Under the pieces are notes generated by a model that did no database searches, was not told where the DNA came from, and saw only the letters and a list, made by a program, of their open reading frames with translations. Made by a program: the position numbers and the translations under genes. Of a stretch of DNA of 17,980 nucleotides, positions 8,723 through 14,857 are shown one piece after another. Position 1 is the stretch's first letter; each line of letters opens with the position of its first letter. The stretch is from JALHVH01 sp964544265 (GTDB lineage: Bacteria > Acidobacteriota > Aminicenantia > Aminicenantales > Saccharicenantaceae): assembly GCA_964544265.1 (NCBI GenBank), contig CAZJBD010000033.1, positions 1-17,980 of the forward strand, given 5' to 3'.

Positions 8723-8752
8723 TTGAACGAAACCGCTCTATTTATTTAAAAG
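8723..8752 (+). promoter_or_regulatory. Weak promoter candidate for the DUF5916 gene
   Basis: TTGAAC at 8723-8728 and TAAAAG at 8747-8752 with an 18-bp spacer. Each hexamer matches four consensus positions. This is the best candidate in the 296-bp stretch between the receptor and the DUF5916 gene. After the terminator at 8573-8604 I see nothing else there. Confidence 0.25.
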
Positions 8753-8855
8753 CGACCGGCCTTCTCGTCGAATCGTCAATCATCGGGAAGAAAAATTTCT
8801 TGTCTGCGTCTAAAAGGTAATGCTTGAATTTTATCCACCCATCGAGAAGCCATCC

Positions 8856-10976
8856 ATGAACATTCACCGCCAATTCTGCTTTTTGATCCCGATCTGTTTG
8901 ACGGTTCTCGCCTTCCTCCATCCCCTTTCGGGCCAGGAACGCGCCAAGACCCTCCATGTCTCCCGGGTGGCGGAGGCGCCCCGGATCGACGGCGCTCTCG
9001 GCGACCGCTGTTGGAGCGACGTCCAGCCCGTCTCCGGTTTCTTTCAGTTCGACCCCGTCAACGGAGTCCCGGCTTCGGAGGAAACCCTGGTCTGGGCGGC
9101 CTACGACCAGGACAACATCTATTTCGCTTTCTTGATGAAAGATTCCCAACCGGCGAAGATCTGGGCCGAGCTCACTCCACGCAATTTTTATGAGAATAAC
9201 GACTCCATCACCGTCATCCTCGATACCTATAACGACAAGCGAACGAGCATCGAATTCACGGTCAATCCCAAAGGAGTCCAGAAGAATTCCGTGGAGACGA
9301 TCTGGAAGTCGGGAGCCGCGCTCCGTGAGGACGGCTGGGCGGCCGAGATAGCCATCCCCTTCAAGTCCTTGCGGTTTTCGCCGGCGGAAATCCAGGTCTG
9401 GGGAGTGAATTTCTCCCGCTATATCCATCGCTTGAACGAGCAGGACACCTGGACCCGCGTCGAGCGGGACAAGCCGATCCTTCATCAGATCGGGGAACTC
9501 ACCGGCTTGTCAGGCATCCGTCCCGGCTACAACATCGAGTTCTTTCCCTACTCCGGGTTCAGGACTTCGCGCTGGGAAGAGGAGAAGGACAACAAGCTCG
9601 CCGCAGGACTGGACTTCAAGTACGGCATCCTGCCCAACGTCGTCTTGGACATGACCGCCAGCCCGGATTTCAGCGAAGTCGAATCCGATCCCTTCATCTA
9701 CCAGCGCACGCCTTACGAGAACTACTTCGAGGAGAACAGACCGTTCTTCATCGAGGGCAGCCAGTATTTCCGGCTGTCCACGGAGCAGGAGGATTATTTC
9801 GAGCCCAGCTTGTCCTTGTTCTATTCGCGCAGGATCGATTCACCCAAAATTGCCGCCAAGTTCTCGGGAAAGACGGGCGGCTTCTCCTTCGGCCTCTTGG
9901 GCGCGGCCAACGACGAAGCCGAGGGCAAGTCAGTATTCTCTGTGGTCCGCATTCAGAAGGACGTCTTCCGGAACTCCCAGATCGGAGTCTACTATGCCGG
10001 CATGAGCCAAGACGGGCAGGCCAACCGGAATTTCGCCCTGGACTACAATTTCAACTTTCTGGACATCTATTATCTCCGGGGCATGAGCGCATTCTCCCTG
10101 AACAAAGGAGCGCCGGCCGGAGGCAAGGGGATGCACCTCATCCAGTTCCAAAGGGAGGCGGACGCGGGCCTCCAGCTGGGGGCAAGTTTTCAGCGGATCG
10201 AGGAGAACGTCGATGTCCGAACCGGCTTCGTCAACCAAACGGATATCCAAACCACGGAACTCAGCACAGGCTATGCCTGGAGGTATAATCGGGGGGCGCT
10301 CAAGCGCTTTAGCCTGGACGTCATGGGGCAGGTGGGCCAAGATACCCACGGGCGGCCGACAGGGAACTCTTTCATGGTCACCTATTGGACCGAGTTCCTG
10401 GCCCAGTTCATGATTCACGGCGGATTCCAGGTTGGAAAGAGCAAGTACCAAACGCTTGACGATGAAAACAGGCTAGCCTGGACACAGGAGTTCATCCGGA
10501 CCTACGGCGGAGACTTCGATTTCCATTGGGATCGCGGAGGCTTTTTAAAGGAGGCCAGTCTCGAGGCTGGTTGGCAGAAAAAAGGCATCCACAACGAGGA
10601 CTTCACGGCCGTGGAATCAGGCGCCGAGTTCAGGACCGAGGCAGAATTGGTCCTGAGGCCGCTGAGCAACTTCGAGTGGTCCTTCTCCAGCGATTGGATC
10701 AAGCAGACTTTGGACCGCACGGGGAAGGCCGTATTCGACGGCCTGACCTATGCTACGGCCTTTCATTTCCAGGCGACAAGGAATCTCTTTTTCAACACCC
10801 GTCTCTTCGGCGAAACCCGCGACAACCAGTTCAATTTCGATTTTCTCATCGGTTATTATTTCGGAGCGGGGAACATCGTCCAGCTCAGCTACAAGAAGAA
10901 CGCCAGGTCTGAGGGCCTACTGAGAGAGGGCGGCCATTCCCTAACTCTAAAGGTCTCCTATCTCTTGAGGATATGA
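8856..10976 (+). CDS. DUF5916 domain protein with CBM9-like N-terminal domain
   Basis: A 706-residue exported protein. The signal peptide is residues 1-27 (MNIHRQ then a hydrophobic core, ending LSG/Q). A CBM9-like beta-sandwich follows (about 42-225), with the characteristic opening APRIDGALGDRCWSDVQP and a GWAAEIAIPFKSLRF strand. The long DUF5916 region comes next, with its hallmark stretch from SPDFSEVESDP through ENRPFFIEGSQYF (about 269-305) and alternating beta-strands to the end, suggesting an outer-membrane barrel. The frame also opens at 8820, but the ATG at 8856 has a GAGAAG site 6 nt upstream and gives a proper signal peptide. Family members often sit near exported peptidases and TonB-dependent receptors; their biochemical role is not established. 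The preceding receptor gene has its own terminator, so this is probably a separate unit. Confidence 0.88.
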   Translation: MNIHRQFCFLIPICLTVLAFLHPLSGQERAKTLHVSRVAEAPRIDGALGDRCWSDVQPVSGFFQFDPVNGVPASEETLVWAAYDQDNIYFAFLMKDSQPAKIWAELTPRNFYENNDSITVILDTYNDKRTSIEFTVNPKGVQKNSVETIWKSGAALREDGWAAEIAIPFKSLRFSPAEIQVWGVNFSRYIHRLNEQDTWTRVERDKPILHQIGELTGLSGIRPGYNIEFFPYSGFRTSRWEEEKDNKLAAGLDFKYGILPNVVLDMTASPDFSEVESDPFIYQRTPYENYFEENRPFFIEGSQYFRLSTEQEDYFEPSLSLFYSRRIDSPKIAAKFSGKTGGFSFGLLGAANDEAEGKSVFSVVRIQKDVFRNSQIGVYYAGMSQDGQANRNFALDYNFNFLDIYYLRGMSAFSLNKGAPAGGKGMHLIQFQREADAGLQLGASFQRIEENVDVRTGFVNQTDIQTTELSTGYAWRYNRGALKRFSLDVMGQVGQDTHGRPTGNSFMVTYWTEFLAQFMIHGGFQVGKSKYQTLDDENRLAWTQEFIRTYGGDFDFHWDRGGFLKEASLEAGWQKKGIHNEDFTAVESGAEFRTEAELVLRPLSNFEWSFSSDWIKQTLDRTGKAVFDGLTYATAFHFQATRNLFFNTRLFGETRDNQFNFDFLIGYYFGAGNIVQLSYKKNARSEGLLREGGHSLTLKVSYLLRI

Positions 10977-11006
10977 CCTGGATGTTTCTTGAGGAGGCAA
11001 GGAGAG

Positions 11007-11092
11007 TGCCGAGGGCCGGGCTCGAACCGGCATGGAGCTTGCGCCCCGAGGGATTTTAAGTCCCTTGCGTCTACCACTTCCGCCACCCCGGC
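11007..11092 (-). tRNA. tRNA-Leu (anticodon UAA)
   Basis: An 86-nt class II tRNA on the minus strand. The acceptor GCCGGGG pairs with CCTCGGC (one G-U), followed by discriminator A. The D stem is GCG/CGC, the anticodon arm AGGGA-CTTAAAA-TCCCT gives anticodon TAA, the long variable arm GGGGC-GCAA-GCTCC is that expected of leucine tRNAs, and the T arm is GCCGG-TTCGAGC-CCGGC. CCA is not encoded. Its 5' half is repeated at 14789-14831. The nearest upstream gene on this strand is the island's nucleotidyltransferase, which ends 37 bp before the tRNA. Confidence 0.95.
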
Positions 11093-11093
11093 G
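11051..11093 (-). repeat. 43-bp direct repeat, copy inside tRNA-Leu (putative attachment site)
   Basis: These 43 bp are identical to 14789-14831, in the same orientation. On the tRNA they run from one base before the 5' end through the D arm and the anticodon loop to the start of the 3' anticodon stem. Matching stops at both ends (11050/14788 and 11094/14832 differ). This is the left boundary of the island. Confidence 0.9.
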
Positions 11094-11107
11094 GGTACAG
11101 ATTAGCC

Positions 11108-11113
11108 ATAATA
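11108..11113 (-). promoter_or_regulatory. Possible -10 for tRNA-Leu inside island DNA
   Basis: TATTAT on the minus strand, 15 nt before the mature 5' end of the tRNA. No good -35 is seen 17 bp upstream (GGCTTA, inside the end of the nucleotidyltransferase gene). If used, it is supplied by the island rather than by the original tRNA locus. Confidence 0.3.
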
Positions 11114-11129
11114 TCTTTCAGAATACTTT

Positions 11130-11708
11130 CTAAGCCCAAATATTTCTCATTTCATATTTTATTTTATATTTCTTGAAGATTTTTTCCATTCCACTTTTCT
11201 CTTTAAAAGGAATCATAACACATCCAGAAGCCAACTTTTCCCCACCCAGTTTATGTAAAAGCCCTCCGTAGGCGTACTTCTTTGTCGTTCGTGAATAAAA
11301 CTCTCTATTGAATTTCGCCTTATTCCTCTGACTCAACGAATTTATCCAAAAGGAATAAATGACGAAGGGCTTTTGCTTCAACAACGTCACCGTAGAGATT
11401 TCAAAAAAATCGCGAAGGAATAAGATCTTTCCCTCTCTGAGCAGGTTTTGCAGTAAGCCGGTATCCGTTTTCCTGAATTCCCGGCCGCTTCTAATCGTCG
11501 GCTGAATATTCTTCCCGATATTTTCTTCTATCTTAATAATCGCATTATAGATTTTTTCAACAACATCGTCATTTGAAACAAGAATGAATAAATCAACGTC
11601 CGATTTTGGACCGAAATCGCCTCGGGCAAAACTGCCGTAGAGAATTACCAGTTTAATCTCACTGATTAGGGACAGTTTTTTCGCTATGATTTTAAAAATT
11701 TTTATCAA
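11130..11708 (-). CDS. Minimal nucleotidyltransferase (MNT)-type protein, partner of the HEPN-like protein
   Basis: A polymerase-beta-like nucleotidyltransferase. The motif LYGSFARGDFGPKSDVDLFI holds the GS signature and the two metal-binding aspartates (Asp37 and Asp39, counting from the TTG at 11708). About 100 C-terminal residues follow, with NKAKFNREFYSRTTKKYAYG and GGEKLASGCVMIP, an extension I associate from memory with archaeal nucleotidyltransferases. The frame is open from a TTG at 11741, but no ATG exists. I favour TTG 11708 (192 aa) because GGTGA lies 5 nt upstream and the domain starts there; GTG 11717 is also possible. It overlaps the HEPN-like gene by 17 bp, so translation is probably coupled. 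In MNT-HEPN toxin-antitoxin modules such proteins neutralise the HEPN partner by AMP transfer; that role is an inference here. It ends 37 bp before tRNA-Leu. Confidence 0.82.
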   Translation of the reverse strand: MIKIFKIIAKKLSLISEIKLVILYGSFARGDFGPKSDVDLFILVSNDDVVEKIYNAIIKIEENIGKNIQPTIRSGREFRKTDTGLLQNLLREGKILFLRDFFEISTVTLLKQKPFVIYSFWINSLSQRNKAKFNREFYSRTTKKYAYGGLLHKLGGEKLASGCVMIPFKEKSGMEKIFKKYKIKYEMRNIWA

Positions 11709-12057
11709 TTTTCTCACCAAACCTAGCACTGAAAAAACCAAGTATGATTCGCAATTTCTCTATAACGGTTTGTGCTCGCTTTCCGTTAACTCCATCATAG
11801 CCTAGATCGCCATAGGCAAACCAAATTTTCCTCATGGCATCATTCATGTATTTTGGGAATGCGTTATTTGAATAGTCATGCCTTTCCACATGTGTTCCAA
11901 AATGAAGTCCTTTTTTGGCCGCGTCCGCCTCCACAAGCTGCTCACAAACCTTGGTAGCAAGATCCCCGACGACGGTGAACTGCTTGTGCTCATAGGCGCT
12001 TTTCAGGGCCGCCAGCTTTTCCTTGGCTACTGCTAGGTGTTTCTTGAATTCGCCCAT
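11692..12057 (-). CDS. HEPN-like small helical protein, upstream partner of the nucleotidyltransferase
   Basis: A 121-residue protein predicted to be almost all helical (opening EFKKHLAVAKEKLAALKSAY, then a FTVVGDLATKVCEQLVEADA helix). It has the conserved-looking segment HFGTHVERHDYSN (52-64) and then MRKIWFAYGDLGYDGVNG. Length, helical build and position directly before a nucleotidyltransferase fit the HEPN partner of MNT-HEPN modules, which in known cases is a ribonuclease toxin. The usual catalytic R-x4-6-H is not clearly present (Arg59 is followed immediately by His60), so it may be a divergent or non-catalytic member. The ATG at 12057 has a weak AGG-type site. Two 17-bp palindromes lie 15 and 54 bp upstream. 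I am fairly sure it is a real gene and less sure of the family. Confidence 0.72.
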   Translation of the reverse strand: MGEFKKHLAVAKEKLAALKSAYEHKQFTVVGDLATKVCEQLVEADAAKKGLHFGTHVERHDYSNNAFPKYMNDAMRKIWFAYGDLGYDGVNGKRAQTVIEKLRIILGFFSARFGEKIDKNF

Positions 12058-12072
12058 CTTAGCCTACCTAAT

Positions 12073-12089
12073 TTCGTTATTATAACGAA
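12073..12089. promoter_or_regulatory. 17-bp palindrome, copy 1 (operator with embedded -10)
   Basis: TTCGTTAT-T-ATAACGAA is a perfect inverted repeat with 8-bp arms and one central base. Read on the minus strand it contains TATAAT, placed to be the -10 of the HEPN/nucleotidyltransferase operon. A protein bound here would block that promoter. Confidence 0.65.
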
Positions 12090-12111
12090 TTCCGGCTCTA
12101 TTTGCTAGTTT

Positions 12112-12128
12112 TTCGTTATTGTAACGAA
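12112..12128. promoter_or_regulatory. 17-bp palindrome, copy 2
   Basis: TTCGTTAT-T-GTAACGAA has the same sequence as the copy at 12073-12089 except one base (A to G). Centres are 39 bp apart. On the minus strand it contains TACAAT. Both copies lie in the 137-bp gap between the helicase stop and the HEPN-like start. Confidence 0.6.
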
Positions 12129-12194
12129 GGCCAAAAAAAATTACATCTCATGAACGAGCGGTGTTCAATATCTCCAGGCTGTTCCCCCAATCTA

Positions 12195-13892
12195 TTATTC
12201 TATTTCATAGCCTATAGCACGATACCCTTTCATTCTTCTTTTATACATCCGCTCCAGCACGGGGACCTTCAAATCTACATAATCATAGATCCGGACCTCC
12301 TTTTTATCATGATGGAATCGATGAAGCCGGCCTGCGTACTGGGCAAGAGTGCCCTTCCAAGATATCGGCAGCGTTAAAAAGAGGGTATCTAAACGAGCAT
12401 CATCAAATCCCTCTCCAAGATACTTACCCGTCGCAATTATCAAGCGCTCATCATCATCTCTGATTCCATTCAACTGTTCATGAATCATCATCCTTTGCCG
12501 GTGTCCCATACTCCCCTTAAAAACGACGGCATTTCTTACGAAGGGACGAAAGCGTTCAGCGAACATCTCCAGATGCTCTCGTCGTTCCGTAATCAGAATC
12601 GGCGAACGCTTTTCCGTTCCAATACACATCATGACATCTTCGAATATCATTTCATTGCGTGTCCTGTCGGTTATTAAGGCGGTATAAATTTCATGAATGC
12701 AGAGCTTTTTATTCTCGCTTACGCGAAAAACGAATTTCGTGGGGCGACAGACAACCCGGTGCCGGAACGGGTGTGTTTCCATACCCTTTTTAGCCCCAAT
12801 GCGATATCTCACGGGGCCACATTGCATAAAAATAATAGGATGATGCCCATCTTTTCGAGTCACGGTCGCCGAAAGACCCAAGACATATTTAGATTTGCAT
12901 CTTCGCAAGACTTTTTCAAAGCTCACGGCAGAGATATGATGGCATTCATCGACGATCACTTGACCATATTCTCCAACGATATCGTCAACAATCCCCTTCC
13001 GGCATAAGCTTTGAACAAGGGCCACATCGATAAAACGGCTTGGCTTATGCCTTCCTGAGCCTATGAACCCGATGGCTTTAGGTTCAAGGCCGAGAAATCC
13101 CTTGAGTTGAACAATCCATTGGTCGAGTAATTGGCGGCGATGGACAAGGACCAACGTATTGACCCCTCTCTCCGCAATGACTCTTGCCGCAACAACCGTC
13201 TTGCCAAATGCCGTAGTAGCGGCCAAAGTTCCGGAATCATATTTCAATATCGCCTTGGCCGCTTCTTCTTGCTCGGGACGCAACACTCCCTGAAAAATAC
13301 TTGTGATGGGAATTCCGGGATATTGAGAATCGTGAACCTTGATATCAATTTTCATCGATCTCAACATCCCAACGACTTCTTCAAAACATCCGCGGGGGAG
13401 GCCGATATGCTTCGCAAAATCCTCGGCGCAAGAGATCACCCGGGGCTTCCCATATGTCGAGAGCCTCATGGCTTGGGCCTTATAAAATTCGGGATTTTGA
13501 AAGGCGGCAAGCCTAATAAGGCGGCTCTGCAGGGCGGCCGGAAGTCCCTGCTTTTCAACATAAATTAAATCGCCCTGGATGATACTAACCTTCTTGGGAA
13601 GTGGTCCTGAAATGGCGATGTCGTTTTCCCTTCGCGATGGTCGTGCCTTCCATGGCTGTTCATCCACTTCTTCAGTTATTGGAAGTCGAATTCCCATGAT
13701 TTTTCCTCTTCGACTTCCTTCCTTAATGATTTGCTCAAGCTCCTCTCGTCCTATTCTGCGTATAGATGCAAGAAAATCCCACTGATCAGGAAATGGAGCA
13801 TGGTTTTCATCAATAAAAATGCTATTCCCCGCCTTCGCGGCATTATATTGAAGTGGTAGGGCAATAAGATTCCCAAATCCTCCATCGGGCAA
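12195..13892 (-). CDS. SF2 (XPB-like) DEAD/DEAH helicase fragment of the TOTE-type gene
   Basis: The part after the TAG is open from TTG 13892 (565 codons). It comprises the end of the primase domain and a complete SF2 helicase: Walker A TTAFGKT, DECH box, SAT, and QYAGRLHR arginine-finger motif. It would unwind nucleic acid using ATP. TTG 13892 has no convincing ribosome-binding site. The ATG at 13697 has AGAGGA 6 nt upstream and would give a self-contained 500-residue helicase starting MGIRLPITEEVDEQP. Helicase motifs look intact, so this half may still be functional. Confidence 0.75.
   Translation of the reverse strand: MPDGGFGNLIALPLQYNAAKAGNSIFIDENHAPFPDQWDFLASIRRIGREELEQIIKEGSRRGKIMGIRLPITEEVDEQPWKARPSRRENDIAISGPLPKKVSIIQGDLIYVEKQGLPAALQSRLIRLAAFQNPEFYKAQAMRLSTYGKPRVISCAEDFAKHIGLPRGCFEEVVGMLRSMKIDIKVHDSQYPGIPITSIFQGVLRPEQEEAAKAILKYDSGTLAATTAFGKTVVAARVIAERGVNTLVLVHRRQLLDQWIVQLKGFLGLEPKAIGFIGSGRHKPSRFIDVALVQSLCRKGIVDDIVGEYGQVIVDECHHISAVSFEKVLRRCKSKYVLGLSATVTRKDGHHPIIFMQCGPVRYRIGAKKGMETHPFRHRVVCRPTKFVFRVSENKKLCIHEIYTALITDRTRNEMIFEDVMMCIGTEKRSPILITERREHLEMFAERFRPFVRNAVVFKGSMGHRQRMMIHEQLNGIRDDDERLIIATGKYLGEGFDDARLDTLFLTLPISWKGTLAQYAGRLHRFHHDKKEVRIYDYVDLKVPVLERMYKRRMKGYRAIGYEIE
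13695..13709 (-). promoter_or_regulatory. Internal Shine-Dalgarno and ATG in front of the helicase module
   Basis: On the minus strand AGAGGA (13704-13709) is followed after 6 nt by an in-frame ATG (13695-13697). It lies between the primase and helicase domains, downstream of the TAG, and could start separate translation of the helicase. Confidence 0.5.
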
Positions 13893-14120
13893 CGTATCCT
13901 GATTGGGGAAAATACGATCATAAGAATCCAGACCAATTTCAGGTCTTATGTCGAGTGTTTCTGTGAGTAGATACGAACCAAGCCTACGTGCAGAGATTGC
14001 GGGAATAGGTTCATAGAAGAATATCCAAACATGTGCGCCATGGCCGGATCGCGATCGCTCAACGGCCAGCGGAATGCTGATACGGTGGCACGTCTCGCGA
14101 AATGCAGAAACATCGACTTC

Positions 14121-14651
14121 CTAGGATTCCTTATCAAAATCAACAGCTAAGAACCAACATGTTTCATCTTGAAGCAATGGATAAACGCCCACGACGAAGT
14201 CCTTTCTGATTCGGCGAGCATCTCTCTCGAACCCAAAGAGATGACGCTGGATTGTCTCATCGGAAAGAGGCATAAACTCTCTGGCTGGACATTCTCCGCA
14301 TTTAATTTGAGGTTTTCGGCAGATCCCTCTGATCCAATCGTTTTTGCATACAGGTTGATATCCGGACTTGCCAGTTTTTGCGCTCTCCCATCTTAGAGCG
14401 TATAAGTCCTCTCGCCCCTTAAAAAGGCGACGAAAAAGTGAAACCCTGTGGCTGAAAGCCGATATTCCGGCGATGGAGTTGTCTTGCTTTGGACCTGGTG
14501 TTTCTTTAGAAATCGCATGTGCTTTTCTTTGAATCTCAAGGTTTTCAATTTTTCCAAGGATATCTTTTCGTTTTGATTCAAGATCCTTTAGTTGGTTGCT
14601 CAATTCAACAATAAGATAATCAATTTCCTCTTTAGACAAATCAGGCTCCAC
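14121..14651 (-). CDS. N-terminal fragment of the TOTE-type primase (stops at in-frame TAG)
   Basis: If TAG is read as stop, this 176-residue product holds the coiled coil, the four-cysteine cluster and only the first primase motif (DFD), ending at FDKES. It lacks the His and later acidic motifs, so it cannot be a complete primase. GTG at 14651 is the first start after an upstream in-frame TGA, and it lacks a clear ribosome-binding site. Confidence 0.7.
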   Translation of the reverse strand: MEPDLSKEEIDYLIVELSNQLKDLESKRKDILGKIENLEIQRKAHAISKETPGPKQDNSIAGISAFSHRVSLFRRLFKGREDLYALRWESAKTGKSGYQPVCKNDWIRGICRKPQIKCGECPAREFMPLSDETIQRHLFGFERDARRIRKDFVVGVYPLLQDETCWFLAVDFDKES

Positions 14652-14652
14652 G

Positions 14653-14671
14653 TGTGAATAATTTGTGAATA
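14653..14671. repeat. Direct repeat TGTGAATA x2 just before the primase gene
   Basis: TGTGAATA at 14653-14660 and again at 14664-14671, a period of 11 bp, immediately upstream of the GTG at 14651. Possibly part of the control region together with the 10-bp repeats next to it. Confidence 0.45.
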
Positions 14672-14678
14672 TTCATGG

Positions 14679-14708
14679 GGAACTTATAGGTACTTATCGG
14701 AACTTATG
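14679..14708. repeat. Three tandem 10-bp repeats upstream of the primase-helicase gene
   Basis: GGAACTTATA, GGTACTTATC and GGAACTTATG follow one another without gaps, and AGAACC begins a decayed fourth unit. A 10-bp period places each unit on the same face of the helix, as in operator or iteron arrays. They lie 28-57 bp before the start codon. Confidence 0.6.
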
Positions 14709-14788
14709 AGAACCAAAACAAATCCATAAATAATTGAAAAACAATAAAATTTTTTGATTTTAAATGAAATGGCCGGATCGTTCATTTC

Positions 14789-14831
14789 GGATTTTAAGTC
14801 CCTTGCGTCTACCACTTCCGCCACCCCGGCG
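14789..14831 (-). repeat. 43-bp direct repeat, tRNA-Leu 5'-half copy (putative attachment site, right end)
   Basis: An exact copy of 11051-11093. It contains acceptor 5' strand, D arm and anticodon loop, but no 3' half follows, so it is not a functional tRNA. A short inverted repeat AAATGAA/TTCATTT (14762-14768 and 14781-14787) adjoins its inner edge. Confidence 0.92.
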
Positions 14832-14848
14832 CGAATTCCGATGAAGAA

Positions 14849-14857
14849 ATTATAGCA
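14849..14857 (-). promoter_or_regulatory. Stranded tRNA-type promoter (extended -10)
   Basis: TGCTATAAT on the minus strand is a perfect extended -10, 18 nt before the position equivalent to the tRNA 5' end. That is a normal leader spacing for a tRNA gene. The -35 region is weak (TCCTAT). It now faces only the tRNA half copy and the island. The rest of 14832-15075 shows no gene. Confidence 0.6.

Larger units (their letters stand above)
12195..14651 (-). pseudogene. TOTE-type archaeo-eukaryotic primase + SF2 helicase gene interrupted by an in-frame TAG
   Basis: One reading frame of 818 codons, GTG at 14651 to TAA at 12195, interrupted only by TAG at 14121-14123 (codon 177). Codons after it continue the same protein without a frameshift. 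Domains: coiled coil (1-45), a four-cysteine cluster (Cys102, 111, 118, 121), archaeo-eukaryotic primase domain with catalytic Asp171 and Asp173 in AVDFD, then SRSGHGAHVWIFF (201-212, the His motif) and RPEIGLDSYDRIFPNQDT (236-253). A spacer leads to an XPB-like SF2 helicase: TTAFGKT (about 479-485), DECH (568-571), SAT (594-596), QYAGRLHR (771-778). From memory, the family called TOTE-conflict-system primase has Trp at the stopped position (TGG to TAG is one change). Either the primase is inactivated or the stop is read through. No C-terminal nuclease is seen. Confidence 0.85.
11051..14831. mobile_element. tRNA-Leu-anchored genomic island (primase-helicase plus HEPN/nucleotidyltransferase), no integrase seen
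   Basis: Flanked by 43-bp direct repeats made of the 5' half of tRNA-Leu, the segment is visibly AT-richer than the flanking genes and holds only genes of conflict or mobile type, all on the minus strand. This is the layout of an element integrated into a tRNA gene. The duplicated part is the 5' half rather than the more usual 3' half, and the right copy keeps a tRNA-like promoter, suggesting it is the original 5' end. No integrase, transposase or replication gene other than the primase-helicase is present, so mobility would need outside help or has been lost. Segmental duplication of the tRNA half without integration is the alternative. Confidence 0.6.

Noticed and set aside
12102..12377. 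Plus-strand open frame of 91 codons across the palindrome region
   Set aside because: It overlaps the 3' end of the helicase on the other strand, has no ribosome-binding site and no recognisable pattern.
13893..14120. Frameshift between the primase and helicase halves
   Set aside because: Translating the gap by hand keeps one frame throughout and gives recognisable primase sequence (SRSGHGAHVWIFF, RPEIGLDSYDRIFPNQDT); only the TAG interrupts it.
14121..14123. TAG read as an amino acid through genetic-code change or pyrrolysine
   Set aside because: TAG ends the deacylase gene (17269-17271) at its natural family end and also ends the nucleotidyltransferase, so TAG is an ordinary stop here. 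The expected residue is Trp, not a catalytic special residue. Occasional suppression is not excluded.
14679..14708. CRISPR array
   Set aside because: The repeats are 10 bp and abut with no spacers.
14789..14831. Second functional tRNA-Leu
   Set aside because: Only the 5' half is present; no variable arm, T arm or 3' acceptor strand follows.
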